Source: Clostridia bacterium
GTDB taxonomy: Bacteria > Bacillota > Clostridia > Oscillospirales > Acutalibacteraceae
Length of the DNA: 35,459 nucleotides
Direction: 5' to 3'
Assembly (NCBI GenBank): GCA_017395425.1
Contig: JAFPUM010000030.1
Location: 1 to 35,459, forward strand
Shown one piece after another: positions 15,702-23,683 of this stretch (its first letter is position 1; each line of letters begins with the position of its first letter). The position numbers were made by a program, and so were the translations under genes. A model generated the notes under the pieces. That model saw nothing but the letters and a program-made list of their open reading frames with translations. It had not been told where the DNA came from and ran no database searches.

Positions 15702-16814
15702 ATGAAAAAACTTCTGGCACTTATTCTTTCCGTTGCGATGCTCGCTGCTATGGCAGTAACGCTGACCTCGTGCAGCGGCGGAGACGATGCCGTACAGGTT
15801 GGTATCGTTCTTCCCACCAAGGATGAACCCCGCTGGCTTCAGGACGAAGCTTCCTTTAAGGATGCGCTGGATTCCGCAGGCTTCACTTCCGAAGTTCTCT
15901 TCTCTCAGGGCAAGTCTGACGTCGAGCTGAGCAACGTGGAAGCTCTGCTTGAAAAAGACATCAAGGTTCTCGTTATCTGCGCTCAGGACGCTACCGCAGC
16001 CGGTGCAGCCGTCAACAAGGCAAAGGCAGCAGGCGTGGACGTGGTTTGCTACGACCGTCTGATCACCGGCACCGATTCCGTTGACTATTATGTTACCTTC
16101 AATTCCTTTGCCGTGGGCGTTGCGCAGGGTCAGTACCTCATCGACGCTTACAAGGACAAGACCGGTGTGCCGCTGTATATCTACTCCGGCGCTGTCACCG
16201 ACAACAACGCGTTCATCTTCTTCGCGGGCGCATGGTCCGTGCTGAACAAGGCTGTTGCTGACGGTCAGTTTGTTGTCCAGAACTGCCCCGCTATCAAGGA
16301 TTATGCCGGCAAGGCGCTTGATCCTGATGCGGATCACGACACCCTTTCCACCATTCTCGGCACCATCACCACCGACTGGGATTTCTCCAAGGCAAAGTCT
16401 CTTGCCGAAGCTAACCTCGTTGCTGCCAACGCAAGCGCGAAGGGTGATGTGGCGATCCTCGCTCCCAACGACGGTACCGCCCGTGCCATCGCTGACGCTT
16501 TCTCCGCTGATTCCGCTGTTTCCAGCTATGTGATCACCGGTCAGGATGCTGAAATGGCTTCCCTCAAGTATATCCAGGACGGCAAGCAGAGCATGACCGT
16601 CTGGAAGGATACCGCTACGCTCGCAAAGACCACCTGCGATCTCGTCAGCTCTATCCTCGGCGGCAATACGCCCGACACCTCCACCACCTATAACAACCAA
16701 GCGAAGGACGTTCCTTCCGCTGAGTGCGCTGTGACGGTTGTTGACAAGGATAAGCTCGCAGAGCTCATCTCCGCCGGCAGCTTCGATCAGGCAAAGATTG
16801 ACGCCGCGAAGTAA
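15702..16814 (+). CDS. chvE: Multiple-monosaccharide ABC importer, substrate-binding lipoprotein
   Basis: A 370-residue sugar-binding lipoprotein of the ChvE/XylF type, which captures monosaccharides such as glucose, galactose, xylose or arabinose. Signal sequence residues 1-23 lead to a lipobox L-T-S-C with the lipidated C24. The periplasmic-binding fold begins VQVGIVLPTKDEPRWLQD, as is typical of ChvE. The motifs DVVCYDRLITGTDSVDYYVTFN and VITGQDAE fit the sugar-contacting strands of that group. A near-perfect AAGGAGG stands seven bases before ATG 15702. Codon use is strongly biased to C-ending codons, consistent with high expression. It is followed by an intergenic stem-loop and the ATPase gene. 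Confidence 0.93.
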   Translation: MKKLLALILSVAMLAAMAVTLTSCSGGDDAVQVGIVLPTKDEPRWLQDEASFKDALDSAGFTSEVLFSQGKSDVELSNVEALLEKDIKVLVICAQDATAAGAAVNKAKAAGVDVVCYDRLITGTDSVDYYVTFNSFAVGVAQGQYLIDAYKDKTGVPLYIYSGAVTDNNAFIFFAGAWSVLNKAVADGQFVVQNCPAIKDYAGKALDPDADHDTLSTILGTITTDWDFSKAKSLAEANLVAANASAKGDVAILAPNDGTARAIADAFSADSAVSSYVITGQDAEMASLKYIQDGKQSMTVWKDTATLAKTTCDLVSSILGGNTPDTSTTYNNQAKDVPSAECAVTVVDKDKLAELISAGSFDQAKIDAAK

Positions 16815-16873
16815 TTTTCGCCGCAATCCGGTAAAGATAAGGATTATCTGAAAAAAAGTAAATCATAGTTTCA

Positions 16874-16922
16874 AGCCGGTTCTGAGGCTTCAGCCATTCA
16901 AAGGCCAGCCTTGGAACCGGCT
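16874..16922 (+). promoter_or_regulatory. Intercistronic stem-loop between chvE and mmsA
   Basis: Arms 16874-16882 and 16914-16922 pair perfectly, and partly complementary inner bases (GAGGCT/AGCC) can extend the stem. There is no T-run after it, so it is not a classical terminator. Such loops after binding-protein genes often stabilise the upstream mRNA segment, giving more binding protein than transporter. That role is inferred. Confidence 0.6.
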
Positions 16923-16953
16923 GTTACTGTATGACAGAACAGGAGCCGGTAAT

Positions 16954-18486
16954 ATGGAAAATGAATACATCCTCGAAATGAGGAATATTACCAAGGAGTT
17001 TCCGGGTGTAAAGGCGCTGGACAACGTCAATTTCAAGGTGCGCAAGGGTGAAATTCACTGTCTGGTAGGCGAAAACGGCGCGGGCAAATCGACGCTGATG
17101 AAGGTGCTCTCCGGCGTGTGGAAGTACGGTACCTATACGGGCGACATCGTCTATGAAGGGGAGGTACAGAAATTCCACAGCATCGCCGACAGTGAGGGCA
17201 AGGGCATCGCCATCATCTATCAGGAACTGGCGCTTTTTCCGGAACTTCCCATTTATGAAAATATCTATTTCGGTCATGAGATTATGGCGGCGGGTCAGGT
17301 CAACTGGAACGAAACCATCGTCCAGGCAAAGGAAATGCTCAAGAAAGTCAGGTTGGACGTTGATCCATCCCTTCCCGTCAAACGTCTGAATACAGGCAAT
17401 CAGCAGCTTGTGGAAATCGCGAAAGCACTCTCCAAAAACTGTAAGCTGATTATCTTTGACGAGCCGACCTCTTCACTGAACGAGGACGACAGCAAAAACC
17501 TTCTTGACATTATGCGCGAGCTGAAGGAACAGGGCATTACCTGTATTATGATTTCCCATAAGCTGCGTGAAGTAACAGCCATTGCCGATACGATTACAGT
17601 ACTGCGTGACGGTTCCACCATCTGCTCACTTGACGCCAAGACCGACGATATCTCTGAAGCCAACATCATCAAAAACATGGTCGGACGCAGTATTGACGAT
17701 GTGTATCCCAAGCGCGAAAACAAGAACTTTGGCGACGTGATGTTTGAAATCAGGAATCTCACGGTCGAAGACCCCAAGACCGGCCGCGAGATACTGAAAA
17801 ACGTCAATCTCAACGTGCGCAAGGGTGAAATTGTCGGATTGCAGGGACTCATGGGCGCCGGACGCACGGAATGTGCGCTGACGGTATTCGGCAATCCCTA
17901 TGGCTACAAGATCAAGTCGGGCGAAGTCATCATGAACGGTCAGTCCAAGATGTTCAAAAGTCCGCGCGAAGCCATCAGGAACGGTCTCGCGTATGTTTCA
18001 GAAGATCGCAAGGGCAACGGTCTGGTGCTGATTCAGGATATACGCTACAACACCACGCTTGCCAATCTGAAAGCTATCGAGAGCGGACTTTCCATCGACG
18101 CCAACAAAGAAATTGTCATTGCCAACAAATACAAAAACGATATCAATATCAAAGCCCCGTCCATCGAACAGAAGGTCAATAATCTCTCGGGCGGTAATCA
18201 GCAAAAGGTACAGATTGCCAAATGGCTGTTTACCGAACCGAAAGTTCTGATTCTGGATGAACCGACACGCGGTATTGACGTGGGCGCGAAACTGGAGATC
18301 TACACCCTGATGAACAAGATGGTCGAGGAAGGCATGTGTATCATCATGATTTCCTCTGAACTTCCGGAGGTTCTGGGCATGTCTGACCGTCTTTATGTCA
18401 TGAGTGAGGGACAGATCACCGGTGAGCTTGACGCTTCCGAAGCCACAGAAGAAAAGGTCATGAAGATGGCTATCAACAGTGATTAA
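16954..18486 (+). CDS. mmsA: Multiple-monosaccharide ABC importer, ATP-binding protein
   Basis: A 510-residue ATPase with two nucleotide-binding domains, as in RbsA/XylG/GguA importers. Domain 1 (about 1-245) has Walker A GENGAGKST, a variant signature (LNTGNQQ), and Walker B LIIFDEPTSSL. Domain 2 (about 260-500) has the degenerate Walker A GLMGAGRTE usual in this group, a full signature LSGGNQQK and Walker B LILDEPTRGID. Domain 1 is therefore expected to be the main ATP-binding site at its P-loop. AGGAG lies eight bases before ATG 16954. The permease gene follows after 24 bases. Confidence 0.95.
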   Translation: MENEYILEMRNITKEFPGVKALDNVNFKVRKGEIHCLVGENGAGKSTLMKVLSGVWKYGTYTGDIVYEGEVQKFHSIADSEGKGIAIIYQELALFPELPIYENIYFGHEIMAAGQVNWNETIVQAKEMLKKVRLDVDPSLPVKRLNTGNQQLVEIAKALSKNCKLIIFDEPTSSLNEDDSKNLLDIMRELKEQGITCIMISHKLREVTAIADTITVLRDGSTICSLDAKTDDISEANIIKNMVGRSIDDVYPKRENKNFGDVMFEIRNLTVEDPKTGREILKNVNLNVRKGEIVGLQGLMGAGRTECALTVFGNPYGYKIKSGEVIMNGQSKMFKSPREAIRNGLAYVSEDRKGNGLVLIQDIRYNTTLANLKAIESGLSIDANKEIVIANKYKNDINIKAPSIEQKVNNLSGGNQQKVQIAKWLFTEPKVLILDEPTRGIDVGAKLEIYTLMNKMVEEGMCIIMISSELPEVLGMSDRLYVMSEGQITGELDASEATEEKVMKMAINSD

Positions 18487-18510
18487 ACCGTGATTGAGGG
18501 AGATAATACT

Positions 18511-19695
18511 ATGGAAACAAACAAAAAATCTTTAGGCTCAGAGGTTTTCGGTCTTCTGAAGACCAACATCAAGAGCTACATGATGTACATTGCGCTGGTC
18601 ATTATTATGCTGGTATTTCAGATTTGGTCAGGCGGAAAGTTTTTCAGAGCCTCCAATATCACCAATCTGTTTAATCAGGCAGCTTATGTCGGCGTGCTTG
18701 CCATTGGCATGACGCTGATCCTGATTCTGAAGCACATCGATCTTTCGGTCGGCTATGTCGCCGGTTTCACCGGCGCGCTGGCAGCGATTCTGATGCAGCG
18801 TCAGGGCGTCAACGAATGGCTTGCCATTCTGATTGTGCTGGCGGTAGGTCTGGCAATCGGTCTGTATCAGGGCTTGACTGTCACCCGTCTGGGCGTTCCC
18901 GCTTTCGTCGTGACGCTTGCCGGCATGTTTATTTTCAAAGGTCTGCTGTCGCTTACCCTTGCCGAATCCGGTACGGTGGTTGTCAGTCAGAAGGGCTTCC
19001 TCGCACTCTGCAACGGCTTTATCCCCGACATTCCCAACTCTCTCGGCATTCATCTGGTCACGATGATTTTTGGTGTGCTGGCAGTGGCAATGGTCATCGT
19101 TTCGCAGGTCAGAGCGCGCAAAAACAAGCAGAAGTATGAATTTGAAGTGGTTTCCACCCCGATCTTTGTAGTGGGCATGATTCTGATTTCCGCTGTCATT
19201 CTGGCGGTTTGCTGGATTCTTGCCACATACAGAGGCATTCCGTGGAGCGCGGTGATCGTGGGCGTGATTCTTGCTATCTACACCTTCATGCTCAGCAAGA
19301 CAAAGCTCGGCAGATATATCTACGGTATCGGCGGCAACGATCAGGCGGCTGAGCTTTCCGGTGTGAATGTCAAGCAGGTCACGCTGTTCGCCTTCTGCTC
19401 CATGTCGGTTCTGGCGGCTGTGGCAGGTATTCTCTATACCTCCCGTCTTTCTTCCGCTACCCCGACTGCCGGCAACGGCTTTGAGCTGGACGCGATCGCT
19501 TCCTCCTACATCGGCGGCACGGCTGTCAGCGGCGGCGTGGGCAAAGTCACCAACGCGATTATCGGTACCTTTGTTATCATGGCGCTTACCAACGGCATGA
19601 ACCTGATGATGGTGGATATTTCCTATCAGTACATCGTCAAGGGTCTGATCTTCATCATTGCCGTGGCATTCGACGTGCGCACCCGCAACAAGTAA
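18511..19695 (+). CDS. mmsB: Multiple-monosaccharide ABC importer, permease
   Basis: A 394-residue permease of the RbsC/XylH/GguB family with about ten hydrophobic segments (first near 20-40, last near 370-390). The family cytoplasmic motif is visible as GRYIYGIGGNDQAAELSGVNV, and the conserved FELDAIASSYIGGTAVSGGVG sits near the C terminus. ATG 18511 is preceded by GAGGGAG; an in-frame GTG at 18490 has no spacing advantage. With chvE and mmsA it completes a sugar importer. No sugar isomerase, kinase or regulator is adjacent. A bidirectional terminator follows. Confidence 0.95.
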   Translation: METNKKSLGSEVFGLLKTNIKSYMMYIALVIIMLVFQIWSGGKFFRASNITNLFNQAAYVGVLAIGMTLILILKHIDLSVGYVAGFTGALAAILMQRQGVNEWLAILIVLAVGLAIGLYQGLTVTRLGVPAFVVTLAGMFIFKGLLSLTLAESGTVVVSQKGFLALCNGFIPDIPNSLGIHLVTMIFGVLAVAMVIVSQVRARKNKQKYEFEVVSTPIFVVGMILISAVILAVCWILATYRGIPWSAVIVGVILAIYTFMLSKTKLGRYIYGIGGNDQAAELSGVNVKQVTLFAFCSMSVLAAVAGILYTSRLSSATPTAGNGFELDAIASSYIGGTAVSGGVGKVTNAIIGTFVIMALTNGMNLMMVDISYQYIVKGLIFIIAVAFDVRTRNK

Positions 19696-19744
19696 GCCGC
19701 ATAGCTTGATTCACTGAATCGGAAGATGATTCCTTTCATCTGAT

Positions 19745-19792
19745 AAAATATCCCACAGCATCTTTTCTGAGGATGTCTGTGGGATATTTTTT
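19745..19792. terminator. Bidirectional terminator after mmsB
   Basis: Left arm 19745-19762 and right arm 19772-19790 form a long stem with one bulged T (19776), followed by a T-run on the plus strand. The A-run at the start of the left arm gives a T-run on the minus strand, so the hairpin can also end the Ldh-family transcript. Confidence 0.88.
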
Positions 19793-19820
19793 AGAACCTG
19801 TTTTCATTGAAAGATGTGTC

Positions 19821-20930
19821 TCAGTCTTCAAACGGGAATCGCAGGTCGAGTCCGCACTCATCCCGCAGTGCCACGAATTCCTTCTGAATCGCGTCGCTGA
19901 CCGGCACGCCCTTGTCCTTGCGCTCCTGCCACGCGAGATATTCCTTTTCGCCGGCGGTATAGATGCGCTCGGCACCGGGCGCCTTTTGCGAACCGCGCAG
20001 CTCGCGGCAGATTTCGCCGGCTGTGTGGCGGAAGGTGTCCAGCCCCATGAAGCATTCGGGGTTAATGACAAAGAAGAAATGCCCCAGACGGTACATCTGC
20101 GGATTCCCTTCGGCGTCCTTCCCGTTCAAATCCCGCAGGAAAGGACCGCCTGCCAGCGCCGCCGATAGGATTTCCACCACCGCGGTCAGACCGTAGCCCT
20201 TGTGACCGCCGGTTTCCTCTCCCATACCGCCCAGCGGCAGCAGCGAGCATTTTCCCGCCCGCAGGTCTTTGAGAATCCGGGCGGAATCGGTCATGGTTTC
20301 GCCCTCCCGGTTGACCACCAGACCCGGCGGCGTGGGACGGTCGGAGCGGGCATAGTATTCGATTTTGCCGTTCTGGACGATGGACGTGGCGCAGTCGAAA
20401 TTAAAGGGGAATGCTTCATCCGTGGGCATGGTAAAGGTCAGCGGATTGGTACCCATCATGGGTTCCACGCCGAAGGTGGGCGCGACGGACGGACGGGCAT
20501 TGGTGCCGGTGATGCCGATCATGCCCGCTTTTTCCGCCATCGTGGTCCAATAGCCCGCGATGCCGTAGTGAGTGGAATTGAACACGGTACCGCCCGCCAT
20601 GCCATAGGTACGGGCTTTTTCGATCAGCCGTTCCATCATGCGATAGCTTGCCACCATCCCCATGCCGTTGTGCGCGTCCATGACCACGGTGGTGGGGGTT
20701 TCCTTGACGATTTCGGTGCGGGTGACCGGCAGCAGCGTACCGTTTTTGATGCGGTCGAGGTAAATGGGTTTGAAGCGGTTGCAGCCGTGGCTTTCAATGC
20801 CCCGGCGGTCGGATTCCAGCAGGACGTCGGTGCAGATCACGGCGTCTTCCTCCGGCACGCCGTAGGCTTTCAGCACATCGGTCATAAACCGGCTCATCAG
20901 TTCCCACGGTACATACGGTCTGGTTTCCAT
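19821..20930 (-). CDS. Ldh-family (malate/L-lactate/ureidoglycolate-type) NAD(P) oxidoreductase
   Basis: A 369-residue enzyme of the non-Rossmann Ldh family (type-2 malate/lactate dehydrogenases, including AllD, YlbC and ComC). Family motifs are visible: ESHGCNRF with the catalytic His near 48, FNSTHYGIAGYW near 118-129, MMGTNPLTF, and GHKGYGLTAVVEILSAALAGG near 233-253. It oxidises a 2-hydroxy acid or reduces a 2-keto acid; the exact substrate cannot be read. GGAGGT precedes ATG 20930. It is monocistronic. Upstream is an unusually ornate control region: a consensus promoter, an inverted repeat just after the start of transcription, and a tandem duplication that carries the -35 box. Confidence 0.93.
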   Translation of the reverse strand: METRPYVPWELMSRFMTDVLKAYGVPEEDAVICTDVLLESDRRGIESHGCNRFKPIYLDRIKNGTLLPVTRTEIVKETPTTVVMDAHNGMGMVASYRMMERLIEKARTYGMAGGTVFNSTHYGIAGYWTTMAEKAGMIGITGTNARPSVAPTFGVEPMMGTNPLTFTMPTDEAFPFNFDCATSIVQNGKIEYYARSDRPTPPGLVVNREGETMTDSARILKDLRAGKCSLLPLGGMGEETGGHKGYGLTAVVEILSAALAGGPFLRDLNGKDAEGNPQMYRLGHFFFVINPECFMGLDTFRHTAGEICRELRGSQKAPGAERIYTAGEKEYLAWQERKDKGVPVSDAIQKEFVALRDECGLDLRFPFED

Positions 20931-20971
20931 GCGAAGACCTCCATTCTATTTTTCAATGATATGTTGTAATA

Positions 20972-20991
20972 ATAGCGAGAAAAAGCGCTAT
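20972..20991 (-). promoter_or_regulatory. Candidate operator of the Ldh-family gene
   Basis: An inverted repeat ATAGCG/CGCTAT with an 8-base centre, lying about 6 to 25 bases after the predicted transcription start on the minus strand. This is a classic repressor position; the regulator is not in the window. Confidence 0.45.
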
Positions 20992-21003
20992 CATATCAAA
21001 ATT

Positions 21004-21032
21004 ATTATATGATTTTCACAAAGAAATGTCAA
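21004..21032 (-). promoter_or_regulatory. Consensus promoter of the Ldh-family gene
   Basis: On the minus strand TTGACA (21032-21027), 17 bases and TATAAT (21009-21004): a perfect match. The -35 box is inside the first copy of a 20-bp tandem repeat, and an identical TTGACA lies 20 bp further upstream in the second copy (21052-21047). Confidence 0.88.
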
Positions 21033-21064
21033 GCCTTTTCAGTTAATGTCAAGCCTTTTCAGTT
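21025..21064. repeat. Perfect 20-bp tandem duplication
   Basis: The unit AATGTCAAGCCTTTTCAGTT occurs twice without a gap (21025-21044 and 21045-21064). Each copy carries a TTGACA box in minus-strand orientation. It lies between the divergent Ldh-family gene and pyrB, closer to the former. Confidence 0.97.
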
Positions 21065-21093
21065 GATGTGAGAAAGCAACAAAAAAAAATCAG

Positions 21094-21122
21094 TTGCCTT
21101 TGCGGACAGCAGGTGGTATAAT
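21094..21122 (+). promoter_or_regulatory. Promoter of pyrB
   Basis: TTGCCT (21094-21099), 17 bases and TATAAT (21117-21122). Transcription should start near 21129, only about 33 bases before the ATG, leaving no room for a PyrR attenuator or long leader. Confidence 0.75.
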
Positions 21123-21161
21123 GGATAAGAACAAAAACATACGAGAGGTCGTTGAAAAACT

Positions 21162-22232
21162 ATGTCCGTGAGAAATCTGATTGATCTGAACCAGCTTTCC
21201 CTGGAAGAACTGGACGAGATCGTGGATATGGCGTGCCGCATCAGCAAACACCCCGAACATTACGCCAGCGCCTGCCGTGACAAGCTCATGGCAACGCTCT
21301 TTTATGAACCGTCCACCCGCACCCAGATGTCCTTTCAGTCCGCCATGCTGCGCGTGGGCGGCAAGATTATCGGCTTCGACAACCCCGGCGGCACGTCGGT
21401 TGCCAAGGGCGAAAGTCTGAAAGACACCGTGACCGTGCTGAGCGGCTATACCGATATTCTCACCATACGCCATCCCCTCGAGGGCGCCGCGATGGCGGCG
21501 TCGCTCTATTCCCATGTGCCGGTCATCAACGCGGGGGACGGCGGTCATCTGCATCCCACCCAGACCCTCACCGACATCGTGACCCTCCGCAACGTCGTGG
21601 GGCGCATGGATCATCTTGTCATCGGTATGTGCGGCGATCTTGCCAACGGTCGCACGGTGCATTCGCTCTGTCGCAGCATGAGCCGCTACGGCGGGAATTC
21701 CTTTGTCTTCATCTCCACCGAAACGCTCGCCATGCCGAAGTACATCAAGGAATATGTCACGGCTATGGGCTGTGAGTACACCGAGGTGCGCACGCTGGAA
21801 GAAGCCATGCCCTATCTTGATGTGCTGTATATGACCCGCATTCAGCGCGAACGCTTCGAAACGCCCGCCGAATATGAGGCACAGAAGGGAGTTTATGTTC
21901 TGGACGCTGCGAAAATGGCGCTTGGCAAGCCCGATCTCTGTGTGCTGCACCCTCTGCCGCGTGTGGACGAAATCGCCTATGAGGTGGATGACGATCCCCG
22001 CGCGTGGTATTTCCGTCAGACCCTCTACGGGATGTACGGTCGCATGGCGCTCATCATCCGCATGATCTCCGAGCATGAAAGCCGCACACCGACCGTGCGC
22101 ACGGCTTCCCCCGGCTTTACCTGTCACAACCCCAAGTGCATCACCCGCTTTGAACCTTATCTTCCGCCGCTCACCGTGGATACCCCCAGCGGCTGCGTCT
22201 GCGCCTACTGTGAGCGCGGACAGGCGGAATGA
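21162..22232 (+). CDS. pyrB: Aspartate carbamoyltransferase with C-terminal PyrI-like zinc domain
   Basis: It makes N-carbamoyl-aspartate from carbamoyl phosphate and aspartate, the committed step of pyrimidine synthesis. Residues 1-305 are a complete catalytic chain: carbamoyl-phosphate loop STRT (51-54), Lys in SVAKGESLKDT (79-89), R103, H131 in HPTQT, R164 and PLPR (264-267). Instead of ending there, the 356-residue protein continues with C321-x4-C326 and C347-x2-C350 around CITRFEP. This is the same spacing style as the zinc-binding C-terminal domain of the regulatory chain PyrI (C-x4-C and C-x2-C). The PyrI nucleotide-binding domain is absent. The start at ATG 21162 has GAGAGG about 13 bases upstream. 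The stop overlaps the next gene by four bases (ATGA). Confidence 0.95.
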   Translation: MSVRNLIDLNQLSLEELDEIVDMACRISKHPEHYASACRDKLMATLFYEPSTRTQMSFQSAMLRVGGKIIGFDNPGGTSVAKGESLKDTVTVLSGYTDILTIRHPLEGAAMAASLYSHVPVINAGDGGHLHPTQTLTDIVTLRNVVGRMDHLVIGMCGDLANGRTVHSLCRSMSRYGGNSFVFISTETLAMPKYIKEYVTAMGCEYTEVRTLEEAMPYLDVLYMTRIQRERFETPAEYEAQKGVYVLDAAKMALGKPDLCVLHPLPRVDEIAYEVDDDPRAWYFRQTLYGMYGRMALIIRMISEHESRTPTVRTASPGFTCHNPKCITRFEPYLPPLTVDTPSGCVCAYCERGQAE

Positions 22233-22834
22233 CGGAAGTCATGACATCTGCGGACAAGCGGCTGATGGTCATAGAAGGCGGTCCGCGTCCCGATGGCATA
22301 TCGGGACAAATGCTGCAATGCTTTCTGCGTGCGCTGACGGACGGCGCGGATACACCGTCCCTTTCATTTTGTCATTATCGCGCTTATGACTGCGGCTTCG
22401 CGCCCTGCACCGACTGCCGTGTCTGCCGCACGCGGGAGGGCTGCGTCTATCACGATATGGATGACTTTTTTGCCGATTTTGCGTCGTCAGACGGTATCAT
22501 CATTGCTTCGCCGATTTATCATATGTCCTACCCGGCGCCGCTCAAGACAATCATGGACAGAATGCAGCGGTATTACAATGCCCGCTTTTATCTGCAAAAA
22601 CGTCCCCCCATTGCCAGGCACCGTCCGGCGGTGCTGCTGCTGTCGGCGGGAAGTCCCGACGAAACGGGGGAGATGGCATTGAAACAATGGGAACGTCTCT
22701 TTACCGTGACGCACTGCACCCTGCTCACCCATTGCGTCGCACGGGGAACCGATCAGATGACCGATGAGACCCTGCCCCAGAAACTTGTCAGGGAATTGCA
22801 ATTAGAAGCCGGTTTTTTTATGAAAAACGTCTAA
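22229..22834 (+). CDS. Flavodoxin-fold FMN reductase/iron-sulfur flavoprotein-like protein
   Basis: A 201-residue protein of the NADPH-dependent FMN reductase/flavodoxin superfamily. A short N-terminal strand with a glycine-rich phosphate loop (EGGPRPDGISGQML, about 16-29) is followed by a Cys cluster C60-x2-C63-x2-C66-x5-C72. The flavin-contacting ASPIYHMSYPAPLKTIMDRM segment comes next (about 93-112). The Cys pattern resembles that of iron-sulfur flavoproteins, so an Fe-S cluster is possible. The ATG overlaps the pyrB stop (ATGA), implying translational coupling. A role connected to pyrimidine synthesis, such as supplying electrons, is speculation. A second in-frame ATG is at 22241. Confidence 0.8.
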   Translation: MTEVMTSADKRLMVIEGGPRPDGISGQMLQCFLRALTDGADTPSLSFCHYRAYDCGFAPCTDCRVCRTREGCVYHDMDDFFADFASSDGIIIASPIYHMSYPAPLKTIMDRMQRYYNARFYLQKRPPIARHRPAVLLLSAGSPDETGEMALKQWERLFTVTHCTLLTHCVARGTDQMTDETLPQKLVRELQLEAGFFMKNV

Positions 22835-22855
22835 TATATCACAAAAGAAACACAT

Positions 22856-22901
22856 TCACATTATGTATCCATCAAAAAACGATTATATAATGATAATGTG
22901 A
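22856..22901. promoter_or_regulatory. Inverted repeat around a TATAAT upstream of the response regulator
   Basis: TCACATTAT (22856-22864) and its exact complement ATAATGTGA (22893-22901) flank 28 bases that include TATAAT at 22886-22891. No good -35 box is present, which fits an activated promoter. It is a candidate autoregulatory site of the two-component system encoded next. Nothing else is evident in 22835-22996. Confidence 0.45.
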
Positions 22902-22996
22902 GCATGATAATTCGTGAATCATTTCTATATTATTGTGCTTGAAAGTATTTTTATCAACAAACAAAACATAGAAAACCAATACAAGAGGTGTTGACA

Positions 22997-23674
22997 ATGG
23001 GCAATGCAATGAGAATACTGGTGGCGGATGATGAGGATCGTATCCGCAAACTGGTGGGGGACTTTCTCTCGCGCAGCGGCTATGAGATTATCGAGGCGGA
23101 GGACGGCGGCGAGGCGCTGCGTCTGGCTACGGCGGATCCGGTGCCCGATCTGATTATTCTGGACGTCATGATGCCGGTGTTGGACGGCTGGACGGTACTG
23201 TCTGAAATCCGCCGGCAGAACAATGTGCCGGTGATTCTGTTGACCGCGAAGGGTACGGAAAACGATCAGCTCGGCGGCTTCCGTCTGGGCGCGGACGATT
23301 ATATCACCAAACCCTTTTCGCCCAGTCTGCTGGTGGCGAGAGTGGAGGCATTGCTCAAACGCGGCAGCCGTGTGAACGAAAATGAACCCATCTGCGGCGA
23401 TATCAGCATTGACGAAGTGGCGCACGTGGCGTATGTCAAGGGCAAACCGCTGGAGCTGACCCCCAAGGAGTACAATCTGCTGCTCTACTTCATTGAGAAC
23501 CGCGGCGTGGCACTCTCCCGCGAAAAGATTCTCAACGGCGTGTGGAATTATGACTACTTCGGCGACCTGCGCACGGTGGATACCCACGTCAAGCAGCTTC
23601 GTTCCAAACTGGGCGAGGCGGGCAATATGATTGTCACCGTGCGTGGCGTGGGCTACCGGCTTGAGGTAAAGTAG
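22997..23674 (+). CDS. OmpR/PhoB-family response regulator
   Basis: A 225-residue transcription regulator. The receiver domain (about 5-120) has the acidic pair D11/D12, phospho-acceptor D56 in LIILDVMMP, T83 and K105 in TKPF. The winged-helix DNA-binding domain (about 130-225) has the family hallmarks LTPKEYNLLLYF, VDTHVKQLRSKL and VRGVGYRLE. I chose ATG 22997 because GAGGTG lies six bases upstream; a GTG at 22988 would overlap that site, and an ATG at 23009 is also possible. The kinase gene starts nine bases after the stop, so the two form a standard two-component system. Confidence 0.95.
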   Translation: MGNAMRILVADDEDRIRKLVGDFLSRSGYEIIEAEDGGEALRLATADPVPDLIILDVMMPVLDGWTVLSEIRRQNNVPVILLTAKGTENDQLGGFRLGADDYITKPFSPSLLVARVEALLKRGSRVNENEPICGDISIDEVAHVAYVKGKPLELTPKEYNLLLYFIENRGVALSREKILNGVWNYDYFGDLRTVDTHVKQLRSKLGEAGNMIVTVRGVGYRLEVK

Positions 23675-23683
23675 GTGAAGTAG

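Noticed and set aside
15654-16826. Minus-strand frame of 390 codons opposite chvE
   Set aside because: Gly/Val-rich shadow caused by the strong codon bias of the binding-protein gene.
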